DNA of 46,266 bases from Fibrobacter succinogenes (GTDB taxonomy: Bacteria; Fibrobacterota; Fibrobacteria; Fibrobacterales; Fibrobacteraceae): positions 1 to 46,266 of the forward strand of contig CACZAD010000045.1 in assembly GCA_902779055.1 (NCBI GenBank). The letters run 5' to 3'. The notes under the pieces are model-generated. The model was not told where the DNA came from. It saw only the letters and a list, made by a program, of their open reading frames with translations, and ran no database searches. Below, piece after piece: positions 32,581 through 41,626 of the stretch. The stretch's first letter is position 1, and each line of letters opens with the position of its first letter. The translations under genes and the position numbers were made by a program.

Positions 32581-33109
32581 ATGAAAAAATTTATTGTAAA
32601 AGGATATTTTGAAGTTCCTCTTAGAGAAGTGAATACTCCAAATAGGAAGGGAAAAGAGATTGATTTGGGTGAAATAAGTGATTTTTGGAGATGCGTTGAT
32701 TGTGGTGAATGTATTTCGTCAAAGAAAGGCGTTTATATTTTTGCAAATAAAGTTAGCCATGGGTTTAAACCAATTTATGTTGGCATGACTAAAAAGTCTT
32801 TTAAAACCGAATGCTTTCAAGCTCATAAAATCAATAAATTACAGGATTTTTTTTGATAAATCGTTGCGAACGAAATTGGTGCTCTTTTTTGTTGTGAAAG
32901 AAAGTAGTAGAAATGCTAAAGATGACAATGATATTATTGCCGATGTAGAAAGTTTCTTTATTCATCAAGCTTATATGGCGAATGAAAATCTTCTGAATGA
33001 CCGTAAAAAAGACCCAAAATGGTCTGTTCAAGATGTTTCTGGAGATAGAACTCCTGGACAGCCAACGATGTCTGTTCAGAATTTGAAGCAATGTTTGGAT
33101 ATGGATTGA
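32581..33109 (+). CDS. GIY-YIG-like nuclease domain protein, frameshifted at a T8 tract
   Basis: The first frame (to 32856) reads MKKFIVKGYFEVPLREVNTP, a CVDCGEC pair, then GVYIFANK and PIYVGMTKKSFKTECFQAHK, the GIY...YVG pair and following R/K-H region of GIY-YIG domains. It stops right after a run of eight T (32847-32854). With seven T the frame would continue DKSLRTKLVLFFVVKES to IADVESFFIHQAYMANENLL and end at 33109, about 176 residues, which matches a complete domain. AGGAAG precedes the ATG. It begins the AT-rich block and lies 33 bases before the ATPase gene. The tract may be a phase-variation switch, a mutation or a sequencing error. Confidence 0.7.
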
Positions 33110-33142
33110 ATTTAACTACAATGAAAAGGAATGAAATGATTT

Positions 33143-35353
33143 ATGATTGATAAAATAGAAATGAATGGTGTAGCGTCGTACAAACAGGCAACTTGTTTAG
33201 AGACGGATAAAAAAGTCAATCTTGTATATGGCTTAAATGGTGTAGGAAAAAGTACCCTGTCTAATTTTTTATACGATCCCAAAAATGAGATGTATAAAAA
33301 TTGTAAACTTCATTTCCCAGAAGGTGATTCTTTAGATAATTATGAGATTTTGGTTTACAATCAAACATTCCTAAAGGAAAATTTTTACGAGTCTTCCGAG
33401 ATAAAGGGGATATTCTCTTTATCTAAAGAAAATAAGGATGCACAAAAGGCTGTGGATGATGCAAATATAGAGTTAAAAAGAATTGATGAGGAAAAGAAAC
33501 AAAAAAACAGCGAAAAAGAAAAGCTAAAAAATGAAAAAAAGGATATTGAAAAAAAGTATGAAAATAAGGTATGGCAGATAAAGGTAAATTATGCAGACGA
33601 TGATAAAACATTGAAATATTGCCTTACTGGATATTTATCTGAAAAAAACAAATTATTTGAATATTTAAAATCAATAGAAAAACCTTCTGCTATTCCCAGT
33701 AGAAGTATAGATGACTTAAAAAGAGAAACTGAAATTCTATCATCAAGTAGTTCGATAACAATCCCATCTATATCCCAATTGATATATGATTTAGATGTTT
33801 ATGAATCGAATAATTTATTGAAAAAAGAAATTGTAGGTAATAAAAATAGTTCTATTTCGTCTTTTATTGAAGAATTGAAAAATTCAGATTGGGTGAAAGC
33901 TGGAAGAAAATATTTGAAACCAAATTTAACAAAACAGAAATGTCCGTTTTGTCAATCAGAAACGATAGATGAAAATTTTATTAAAGAAGTAGAATCATAT
34001 TTTGATGAATCCTATGACAATGATATGGAGCAGCTAAGATCAAATTACAAAGCATACAAAACTAAAAGAGATTCATTCAAAGAAATTGATGTATTTAAAA
34101 TTTATAATTCTATTCTTGGCTCATTTTACGATAGTTACCATGCTGCGTTTGTCTCATTACTTGCGTGTTTAGATGAAAATTTGAGATTGGTCGAAAATAA
34201 AATTGAAAAACCGAGCTTAAGTATTTCATTGAAAAATACAAAACCATTTTTTGATAAAATCAATATTATTCTTAGTCAAGCTGAAATAGTGCGTAAAGAA
34301 TACAATGAAAAAATAAACAACAAGAATCAATCCTTGAATAACATAAAAAAAGAATTTTGGCAAATAATTCGTATAGAATATGATGATGTTTTGGATGATT
34401 GTGATAAAGAATTGAAATCAAAGGAAAAAGAAATTAATCTTGTAGAAAATGAGATACAGAAGTTAGTTGAAAAAGAAGGAATTCAAAAGAACATTATTGA
34501 GGATAACCAAAAAAATATTATTAATATTGACGAATCAATAGAACATATCAATAATGGTTTAATAGATATTGGGATAGACAATTTTAAAATCAAAAAATAT
34601 TCTGACAATCTTTATAAAATAGAAAGAGAAGGTGTAGATGAAGATGTCTTCAAAACATTGAGTGAAGGCGAAAAAATGATCATTAGTCTTTTGTATTTTA
34701 TTGAAAGATGCAAAGGGGCTATTAGCAAAGAATCTTCTCCGAAAAAGAAAATCATTGTTATAGATGACCCCATTTCGAGTTTATCTCACATATATGTTTA
34801 CAATGTAGGGCGTCTAATTATTCAAGAATTTACAGACGCAGATGAAAAAAATAAAAATACAACAAAATATGATCAAATATTCTTATTGACGCATAGTCTA
34901 TACTTTTTTTATGAAATGGCTATTGTAAAAAGAAAGGGAAAAGAAGATGATTATAATCAAAAACTTTTCCGTATAAAAAAAACAGAGAAAGGTAGCTCAA
35001 TAGCGGAAATGAAATATGGAGAAATTCAAAACGACTATCAATCATATTGGGCTGTAATAAAAGACAAAGACAATGCTTCCCCTGCTTTAATTGCAAATTG
35101 TATGAGAAATATTATTGAATATTTTTTCTCGTTTATTGAAAAATTGGAACTAAATAATGTTTTTAATCGACCGGAATTGCAAAATAGTCGATTTAAGGCA
35201 TTCAATCGTTATATCAATAGAGAATCTCATTCTCTTGGACAAAATATTTTTGATATTAAGGAATTCGATTATGATTCCTTTAAAGAGGGGCTTAGGCTTG
35301 TTTTTAAAGAAACCGGTTATGAAGATCATTATAAGAAGATGATGAAAATGTAA
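33143..35353 (+). CDS. AAA_13-family ATPase (RloC/PrrC-like, possible anticodon nuclease)
   Basis: 736 residues. Walker A GLNGVGKST (30-38), the family segment EILVYNQTFLKENFYESSEI (about 69-88), long coiled coils on both sides of a CPFC pair (about 269-272, zinc-hook-like), ABC signature LSEGEKMIISLL (about 505), Walker B KIIVIDDPISSLS (about 535-547), H-loop LLTHS (about 581) and a C-terminal RYINRESHS. This order is that of AAA_13 proteins, among them RloC and PrrC, which cleave tRNA when phage disturbs a restriction system. I cannot assign the PrrC nuclease triad with certainty. Very AT-rich. Preceded by the GIY-YIG gene and followed after 46 bases by the Shedu-like gene. Confidence 0.82.
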   Translation: MIDKIEMNGVASYKQATCLETDKKVNLVYGLNGVGKSTLSNFLYDPKNEMYKNCKLHFPEGDSLDNYEILVYNQTFLKENFYESSEIKGIFSLSKENKDAQKAVDDANIELKRIDEEKKQKNSEKEKLKNEKKDIEKKYENKVWQIKVNYADDDKTLKYCLTGYLSEKNKLFEYLKSIEKPSAIPSRSIDDLKRETEILSSSSSITIPSISQLIYDLDVYESNNLLKKEIVGNKNSSISSFIEELKNSDWVKAGRKYLKPNLTKQKCPFCQSETIDENFIKEVESYFDESYDNDMEQLRSNYKAYKTKRDSFKEIDVFKIYNSILGSFYDSYHAAFVSLLACLDENLRLVENKIEKPSLSISLKNTKPFFDKINIILSQAEIVRKEYNEKINNKNQSLNNIKKEFWQIIRIEYDDVLDDCDKELKSKEKEINLVENEIQKLVEKEGIQKNIIEDNQKNIINIDESIEHINNGLIDIGIDNFKIKKYSDNLYKIEREGVDEDVFKTLSEGEKMIISLLYFIERCKGAISKESSPKKKIIVIDDPISSLSHIYVYNVGRLIIQEFTDADEKNKNTTKYDQIFLLTHSLYFFYEMAIVKRKGKEDDYNQKLFRIKKTEKGSSIAEMKYGEIQNDYQSYWAVIKDKDNASPALIANCMRNIIEYFFSFIEKLELNNVFNRPELQNSRFKAFNRYINRESHSLGQNIFDIKEFDYDSFKEGLRLVFKETGYEDHYKKMMKM

Positions 35354-35399
35354 TTAAAAATAGAATTTCAAAATTTCAATAAAAGGATGGCAGAAACTG

Positions 35400-36605
35400 A
35401 TGAATGATTTGAAAATAAAAAAAGACCAGAATTCAATAAACCTAGTTTATAAATCTGATGACGATTGGTTAGAAGAAAAAATCGCCAATAATGAAGATTT
35501 TCGAATTTATCATACTTTTAATTTTGTAAAAGAGGATGTCGTTAATCGCATTGAAACTAGTAATGGGGAAACAGAATATGAGTTTATAATAGCAAATTCG
35601 TTTGATGATGAGTATTATAAAATAAGAAAGGAAGTCTTTGACATTGAGAATGATATTTATGTTTCAAAGACGGTTTCTCCAAAAATTGAGTTTTTTTCTT
35701 TTAGACATCATTCTGTATTATTACAGATTTCAATGATTACCAAAGATCCTATATGGATTGGTGGTTCTCACGAAAATGCGATATCAAACGATTTGTTTAA
35801 TGCGATTCTTCAATGTTTTCCGACAAAAATAGAAACAGATAGATATATCCTATCTAAGATTCAATCTGTGTTGAGCGAAGTTTTTGAAAATGTAGAAGAT
35901 TATGAAGCAAAATATGATAAATACATTGCAGCGAAACAGGCTAGACTACATTCATATTTAGATTTGTCGGAGAAACAAGAATTAGTTGATCTTTTTAAAG
36001 AGTATGAAATAGATAAATACACAAAAATTTTAGAAAAGTTAAAGAATATGCTTGATGAGCCAGAGGCAAAATACAACGAAAAACAATGGCAAAATGCAAT
36101 TGTTGATATTCTTTTGTTATTGTATCCCAAGTATGTTAAGGTTTTATCAAATGTGGAAATATATGACCCCTATCAAAAGAAAAATAGATTTTTGGATTAT
36201 TTGTTTGTTGATGTGAATGGTTACTGTGATGTGGTTGAAATTAAGAAGCCTTTTTCTAGTTGCATAATATCTGATATTCCATATCGTGATAACTATATTC
36301 CAAAACGAGAATTGACTGGGGCTATAATGCAGGTGGAAAAATACCTGTTTAATATGAACAAGATGGGAATTTCGTTAGAACAAAAAATAACTAAAGATCG
36401 ACAATCAGAGTTACCTCCAAATCTAGAAATAAAAATTGCAAATCCTAAAGGGTTTGTTATCTTGGGAAGAACTGATTCAAACATGGATGTTGAAAAAAAA
36501 TTGGATTTGGAAGTTATAAAGAAAAAGTATGCTAATATAATTGACATTCTTTCTTATGACGACCTATGCGATAGGCTAGAAAGAATCATTGAAAAGTTTA
36601 AGTAA
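35400..36605 (+). CDS. Shedu-like anti-phage nuclease (DUF4263/SduA)
   Basis: 401 residues. The C-terminal half carries the Shedu core: NEKQWQNAIVDILLLLYPKY, then RFLDYLFVDV and DVVEIKKPF (about 263-285), a PD-(D/E)xK set with D and E-x-K. It continues GAIMQVEKYLFN and KGFVILGRT. The N-terminal 220 residues are an alpha/beta region typical of the variable Shedu N-terminus. Shedu proteins protect against phage as stand-alone nucleases. The gene shares the strong AT bias of the ATPase upstream and lies 46 bases after it, with an AAGGATGG ribosome site, so the two are probably one operon. Confidence 0.83.
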   Translation: MNDLKIKKDQNSINLVYKSDDDWLEEKIANNEDFRIYHTFNFVKEDVVNRIETSNGETEYEFIIANSFDDEYYKIRKEVFDIENDIYVSKTVSPKIEFFSFRHHSVLLQISMITKDPIWIGGSHENAISNDLFNAILQCFPTKIETDRYILSKIQSVLSEVFENVEDYEAKYDKYIAAKQARLHSYLDLSEKQELVDLFKEYEIDKYTKILEKLKNMLDEPEAKYNEKQWQNAIVDILLLLYPKYVKVLSNVEIYDPYQKKNRFLDYLFVDVNGYCDVVEIKKPFSSCIISDIPYRDNYIPKRELTGAIMQVEKYLFNMNKMGISLEQKITKDRQSELPPNLEIKIANPKGFVILGRTDSNMDVEKKLDLEVIKKKYANIIDILSYDDLCDRLERIIEKFK

Positions 36606-36670
36606 GTTATATTTATTTTTTCATTCCCAAAGTTTAATTCAAAATCCCATTTTAACTTAACTGACAAATT

Positions 36671-38326
36671 ATGTTTAACGCAAAACCAGAATCCTCCAAT
36701 TACAATGAACTAATAAACAACATTGAATCAGGTCGTGTTAAAATTCCTCAGTTTCAAAGAAAATTCGTATGGTCTTTGGATATGACCGTCAAACTTCTTG
36801 ATAGTATTATCAAGGGTTATCCCATAGGGTCTTTTATTCTTTGGAAAACTAGGGAACGCCTACGTTCTATTCGTAATGTCGGTGGAATTTCCTTGCCGGA
36901 GCCCCCTGATGGCGACATGATTCAGTATGTGTTGGATGGTCAACAGCGTATGACCAGCTTGTATGTTGCCATGAGAGGTTTGAAAATAAACGATGACGAC
37001 CGCAACGACGATTTCTCTGAAATCTATGTGGATCTTGAGGCTAAAGAAGACGAACCTATTGTTATTGGAAATGTCGAGGAGAAGCCGGCTGATACATTGG
37101 TTCGTTTTACAGATTTGTTAGGAAGTACAGTCAAAGTTGCAATAGCACATCCAAACTATAGTGAAAAAATTGAAGCATATAGTCAGGCAGTAAAAGGGTA
37201 TCAGTTCTCTATAATTTCTGTAAGTGATGCACCTATTGAAATCGCAACAGAAATTTTTACCCGATTGAACGAAGGCGGTAAACGGCTTTCCGTATTTGAA
37301 ATTATGGTTGCCAAAACCTATGATCTTCCGTCTAATTTTGATCTTTCTGAGAAATACGAAAAACTTGTAGATGAACTTAAAAAATCTGATTTCGAAACCA
37401 TTTCGAGTGCTGTAGTACTACAAGCTGTGTCCGCTTGTCTTGTTGGAGAGTGTGCAAAGAAACATATTTTAAAATTGGATAAGTTCTCGATTATTAAGGA
37501 ATGGGATAATATCATTAATGCATTCAAGGAATCGGTCGATTATATGCATTCGTTCTTCCGTATTCCGGTGTCCCAGTTAATGCCCTATGATTCGTTACTT
37601 GTTCCCTTTACATATTACTTCTACAAACACAAAGAAAAACCTGTTGCAGAACAGCAAATGTTTATGCAGGATTTTTTCTGGCGTTGCGTTTTGACTTCAA
37701 GGTATTCTGCTGCAACAGAAACAAAGCTCGCACAAGATATCAAGCGTATTGATGCTGTTATTTCAGGAAACAAGCCGGATTACGATGAACCTATTGATAT
37801 TTCGGAAGATTTTTTGAAATCTCATGGTGGATTTTCAACGGGAGCGGCTTTTATCAAGGGTATGCTCTGTCTGTTAGCGTACCATCATCCGCAATCCTTC
37901 TTGGATAACAGTCTCGTGACTATAGACAATTCTTGGTTAAAACAGGCCAATAGCAAAAACTACCATCACTTTTTCCCAAAAGCTTATATGAAAAAACGTG
38001 GCTTTGAGGATTCTGTTGTCAATCACATAGCCAATATCACAATTGTTGATGATTTCCTTAACAAACGTAAAATTCAGGATAAAGCACCGTCAAAATACAT
38101 TAAGGAATTCAAAAAGAATAAAAAATTGGAAACTGCCTTACAGACTCATCTCATTTGCATTCCGAACCAAGAAAATGCTGACGATTCGAAAATGACTTTT
38201 CAGGAGTTGCTTGCTGATTGGGGAGTTACAAAAGATGATTATGAAGTATTCTTCAAAAAACGTCTTGAACAGTTTAACAAGGAACTCAAGGAACGCGTTA
38301 TTTTAACAAACCTTGATCGTTCATAG
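36671..38326 (+). CDS. GmrSD-like protein (DUF262 + HNH-type C-terminus)
   Basis: 551 residues. N-terminal DUF262: KIPQFQRKFVWSLDMTVKLL, YPIGSFILWKTRE, and VLDGQQRMTSLY (the D-G-Q-Q-R motif, about 89-100), TEIFTRLNEGGKRLSVFEIM. C-terminal His-Me-finger-like part: YHHFFPKAYMKKRG, HIANITIVDDFLNKRKIQDK, APSKYI. GmrSD enzymes are NTP-dependent endonucleases that cut phage DNA with modified bases, though other DUF262 proteins differ. It lies 65 bases after the Shedu-like gene and is clearly less AT-rich than it. Possibly an independent unit. Confidence 0.85.
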   Translation: MFNAKPESSNYNELINNIESGRVKIPQFQRKFVWSLDMTVKLLDSIIKGYPIGSFILWKTRERLRSIRNVGGISLPEPPDGDMIQYVLDGQQRMTSLYVAMRGLKINDDDRNDDFSEIYVDLEAKEDEPIVIGNVEEKPADTLVRFTDLLGSTVKVAIAHPNYSEKIEAYSQAVKGYQFSIISVSDAPIEIATEIFTRLNEGGKRLSVFEIMVAKTYDLPSNFDLSEKYEKLVDELKKSDFETISSAVVLQAVSACLVGECAKKHILKLDKFSIIKEWDNIINAFKESVDYMHSFFRIPVSQLMPYDSLLVPFTYYFYKHKEKPVAEQQMFMQDFFWRCVLTSRYSAATETKLAQDIKRIDAVISGNKPDYDEPIDISEDFLKSHGGFSTGAAFIKGMLCLLAYHHPQSFLDNSLVTIDNSWLKQANSKNYHHFFPKAYMKKRGFEDSVVNHIANITIVDDFLNKRKIQDKAPSKYIKEFKKNKKLETALQTHLICIPNQENADDSKMTFQELLADWGVTKDDYEVFFKKRLEQFNKELKERVILTNLDRS

Positions 38327-38386
38327 AAATAGTGAATACGTGTGTGCAAAATCGTAAGAAAGGATAATCGACCTGAAAAACTTAAA

Positions 38387-38472
38387 TTCTCGTCTAAATA
38401 GCAATTCTATAGACGAACTTTAGACGAAAATTGGAGAAATTGAGCGAAAAATGGCAAAATTATAGACGAGAA
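38387..38472 (+). promoter_or_regulatory. TAGACGA repeats upstream of the YhcG gene
   Basis: TAGACGA occurs at 38410, 38421 and 38463 and inverted (TCGTCTA) at 38390. The outer pair extends to a perfect 10-bp inverted repeat, TTCTCGTCTA (38387-38396) and TAGACGAGAA (38463-38472). A TATATTT at about 38530 is the likely -10 box. A regulator-binding array is likely; no other gene lies in 38327-38551. Confidence 0.55.
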
Positions 38473-38551
38473 AATGTTTTTTTTCGGAAAAACGGCAGTT
38501 TGACATTTTGTGACATCTGGTTGTGAGTATATTTAGGGCGAGAGGTCTTGC

Positions 38552-39664
38552 ATGAGTAGAAAAAGTGAAAACGGGCAAAAACAATCTTTAACCATTCTCG
38601 ATAAGGATTATCTTGAATGGGTCAAACAGTTGTCATCAAGATATAAAAGCTATTTGATCAAGGCTTCTGTTCACATCAATTCGGAGCAGTTGAAATTTTA
38701 TTATAGCGTTGGAAAGGACATCTTCGAAAAGCAGATTGATAATAAGTATGGCACCAAATTTTATGCCACTCTTAGCCGCGATTTAAGAAAGTTATTGCCA
38801 GATGCGGAGGGGCTGACAGAAGGGAATTTGAGATATGCAAAGCGATTTTATCAGCTTTATTCGGATCCCAAGAAATTGTTTCCGCAAGTTGCGGAAGAAT
38901 TGTATCCGCAAATATTTCCGCAAGTTGCGGAAGAATTGCCTAAAGTACCATGGGGCCACCATCGTTTGCTCATTGATAAATTCTCTGACAATCCGCCCAA
39001 AGCGCTTTTCTTTGTAGGGCAGATTGTTGAAAATGGGTGGAGCCGTTCTTCGCTTATGAATTGGATCGATTCAAACCTATATGAGCGACAGGGCAAGGCG
39101 ATTACCAATTTTTCGAAGACATTACCATCTCCAACTAGCGATCTTGCGAAAGAAATTACAAAGGACCCTTATAGTTTCGCTTTTGCCGGCGTGACAAAGG
39201 AGTATAACGAAAAACAGTTAAAGTCGGCTTTACTTTCCAATATCACTAATTTCTTGATAGAGCTGGGGTCTGGTTTTGCCTATGTGGGCAAGGAGTATAG
39301 GCTGCAGGTCGGCAAAAAAGAAAAATTTATTGATTTGCTATTCTATCACCTTACTCTTAGATGTTATGTCGTTATCGAAGTTAAGATGGGTGAATTCGAT
39401 TTTCAAGATGTAGGTCAATTAGGTGGATATGTTGTTTCCGCAAATCACATTTTAAAGCGTGAAGGGGATAACCCTACAATTGGTCTGCTTATTTGTAAGA
39501 GCAAAGATCGCTTGTTAGCCCAATATGCGTTGGAATCGAGCAACCAGCCAATAGGTATTTCAGATTTTGAACTTGAAAAATTATACCCTGCAAAAGTTGA
39601 TGGCTTAATTCCGACAATCGACGAACTGGAATCGGGATTAATTGACGGCCCTAAGGATGGCTAA
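38552..39664 (+). CDS. YhcG-type PD-(D/E)xK nuclease (DUF1016)
   Basis: 370 residues, normal for the family. N-terminal DUF1016 part: NSEQLKFYYSVGKDIFEKQI, YGTKFYATLSRDLRKLLPDA, LRYAKRFYQLY, VPWGHHRLLIDK, ENGWSRSSLMNWIDSNLYER. C-terminal nuclease: FIDLLFYH and CYVVIEVKMGEF (D and E-x-K, about 264-287), DVGQLGGYV. GAGAGG stands before the ATG. Between the two parts FPQVAEEL occurs twice because a 24-base segment is repeated in frame (38879-38902, 38915-38938). The stop shares a base with the next ATG (TAATG). YhcG proteins occur with restriction systems and are thought to act on DNA. Confidence 0.87.
   Translation: MSRKSENGQKQSLTILDKDYLEWVKQLSSRYKSYLIKASVHINSEQLKFYYSVGKDIFEKQIDNKYGTKFYATLSRDLRKLLPDAEGLTEGNLRYAKRFYQLYSDPKKLFPQVAEELYPQIFPQVAEELPKVPWGHHRLLIDKFSDNPPKALFFVGQIVENGWSRSSLMNWIDSNLYERQGKAITNFSKTLPSPTSDLAKEITKDPYSFAFAGVTKEYNEKQLKSALLSNITNFLIELGSGFAYVGKEYRLQVGKKEKFIDLLFYHLTLRCYVVIEVKMGEFDFQDVGQLGGYVVSANHILKREGDNPTIGLLICKSKDRLLAQYALESSNQPIGISDFELEKLYPAKVDGLIPTIDELESGLIDGPKDG
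38879..38938 (+). repeat. In-frame 24-bp direct repeat containing a palindrome
   Basis: A 24-base segment (TTTCCGCAAGTTGCGGAA and six more bases) occurs at 38879-38902 and 38915-38938, 36 bases (12 codons) apart. Each holds the perfect palindrome TTCCGCAA-G-TTGCGGAA (38880-38896, 38916-38932). Confidence 0.9.
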
Positions 39665-41325
39665 TGTCTCCTCCCCTCAAGAAACCAAAGCCAAATCTCA
39701 TTTACGCGCTTGACGCTAATGGGAAACCGGTACACATTGATAGTGTGCCGAATGGCTTTTCTTGTGGTTGCAAATGCCCCCGTTGTGAAAGTCCGCTTCA
39801 GGCTAAAAATGGTGGCAATGAAAGAGCTCATCATTTTGCGCATAAAGATGGGGCTGATTGCGTTGGTGCTGTTGAATCGGCAATACATTGTTTGGCAAAG
39901 GAAATTTTAAAAGAATCCTTATGCGTTGTGCTTCCCGATAATGCTGGCGGATTACGATTTGACAAAGTGGAAACGGAAAGAAACTTTCCTGATTTGAAAT
40001 TAAGGCCAGATTGTGTCGGCTATTATGGCGGTAGAATCATTTGGATTGAATTCAAGCGCTCTCATGAAGTTGATGCTCAAAAGGCGGGCAAGATTATTTC
40101 GGCTCGTATTGATTGTATTGAAATTGACTTGAAAGATTGTGAACAGGATAAAGAAAAACTACGTGAGTTTATCACGCAGAGTTCTGAAAATAGAAAATGG
40201 ATATATAGCGAACAATATGGCATAGGCTTGGCAGAACATGCGTCTTTTGAGCGTAATTCTCAGAAGAAAGATGAGGTTGATACCGATGATGAAAAAGTAG
40301 TACGTCATTTTGCTATTGATGATGTTGGCAGGTTGATTGATTTCAGAGTTCCTGCAGAATTTGACGCAATTAAGCATTCTTATTATTGCCCGAATTGTGG
40401 CAAAGAAGTTTTTTTGAATGTTGGTGATAATAGCAATTACTCGTTTGCTCATGTAACAGAGGATTCTTCTTGTGATGATGAAATGTATTTGAGGAGTACT
40501 GCAGTTGCTGCGATTCATCAAGCATTCGTTGATTCCCCGAAATTTATAATTGAAATGCCTCAATATCGTTCCTGTAAACAGGCGGATAAATGTCCGTGCA
40601 ATCAGGATTGTAAAGCCCCTACAACTCAACAATATGATTTGAAAGCGCATCGCTATCTCAAATGCGAAAAAAATTATAAATTCGGTGATGTTCTATATCG
40701 GACTGATTTGGTCTTTTATAGAGAAGACATATTAAAGGATTCTATAGAAGTTCGTGTCAATACGGAAAATTTTGATCTTGAACTTGAAACTCCACGCCGC
40801 TTAATTGATGTCACTGTTCATAGTGAAAAAGATATCTGTCAATTGGAAAAAGGGTTGAATGGTTTTGAAAACGTCCACTTCTTGGGTTTTAATCAGGACT
40901 CCAAAGAAAAGGCTGAACCAAGAGAAATTCAAAATGAAGTTCTGAAATATACGATTTATGCGAGCGGGAAGATTCATATAGGTTTGGTCAAATGTACAGA
41001 AATACGCTCTAATCTTAATAGAACGAGTATTTTAAGGGAGGGCGTCTTTACAAAAACAACAGGTTTTATTGACGATATGTATGTTTTCCTGCTTTTCCGC
41101 TATCAGGAGTTGTGGGAGGATTTGTGCCTGTGTCGATTGTGTTGCTATTTAAAGGTTGGTCGGAATAGGGAATACATCTGTTCTCGGTATAAAACGGTAG
41201 GAACGCCTAGAAACCCATTGAATGAAAATAATCCTCCAAAAGAATGTGCCTATTTTAGAATGAATTATAATATTCAAAATCAAGAAAGTGCATTGAACGA
41301 AGAAATGGAGATTGTTGAGTTATGA
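39664..41325 (+). CDS. Double-module CoiA-like nuclease, coupled to YhcG
   Basis: 553 residues. Module 1: zinc-finger-like CKCPRCESPLQAKNG and HHFAHKDGADC (about 36-66), then RPDCVGYYG and IIWIEFKR (about 113-131), a PD-(D/E)xK-like core as in the competence protein CoiA. Module 2 repeats the plan: YYCPNCGKEVFLNVGDNSNY with FAHV (about 239-263), a CPCNQDC cluster, YRTDLVFYRED (about 343) and SIEVRVN (about 360), where the E-x-K is degraded to E-V-R. The last 80 residues have a further Cys set (CLCRLCCYL, ICSRY, CAYF). The ATG overlaps the YhcG stop by one base. I know of no described system with this pair; a joint role in DNA processing or defence is inferred. Confidence 0.65.
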   Translation: MSPPLKKPKPNLIYALDANGKPVHIDSVPNGFSCGCKCPRCESPLQAKNGGNERAHHFAHKDGADCVGAVESAIHCLAKEILKESLCVVLPDNAGGLRFDKVETERNFPDLKLRPDCVGYYGGRIIWIEFKRSHEVDAQKAGKIISARIDCIEIDLKDCEQDKEKLREFITQSSENRKWIYSEQYGIGLAEHASFERNSQKKDEVDTDDEKVVRHFAIDDVGRLIDFRVPAEFDAIKHSYYCPNCGKEVFLNVGDNSNYSFAHVTEDSSCDDEMYLRSTAVAAIHQAFVDSPKFIIEMPQYRSCKQADKCPCNQDCKAPTTQQYDLKAHRYLKCEKNYKFGDVLYRTDLVFYREDILKDSIEVRVNTENFDLELETPRRLIDVTVHSEKDICQLEKGLNGFENVHFLGFNQDSKEKAEPREIQNEVLKYTIYASGKIHIGLVKCTEIRSNLNRTSILREGVFTKTTGFIDDMYVFLLFRYQELWEDLCLCRLCCYLKVGRNREYICSRYKTVGTPRNPLNENNPPKECAYFRMNYNIQNQESALNEEMEIVEL

Positions 41326-41351
41326 ACTTTTTTAGAGGGAACATCCTATAA

Positions 41352-41483
41352 CATATCAGGTCGCTAAAGAACTGGTTAGCTGCGGAAAAGCTGACCGACG
41401 CAAATGTCCAAAGCCTGATAGACTTCCTCCAAACCGCAGGTTTCCTGGAACTTTCGAAAAACAACCAGGTCAAGTATAAATGA
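41352..41483 (+). pseudogene. C-terminal remnant of an unidentified protein
   Basis: The frame opens after a TAA and reads SLKNWLAAEKLTDANVQSLI, then DFLQTAGFLELSKNNQVKYK and stop. It looks like a helical, winged-helix-type C-terminus with a natural ending, but has no start or other domain. Source family not recognised. Confidence 0.45.
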
Positions 41484-41626
41484 TTGCAAATTTTTTCTTG
41501 TCCCTCCAAAATAAAACTTTGGAATGTCAAATTATGTCCTGACAAGAATGTATATTTGATTCGGATGACGGAGTAATTTTAAGAATCTGAGGGAAATGCG
41601 AAAGTCTTTACAGCAAGAAATTCAGA

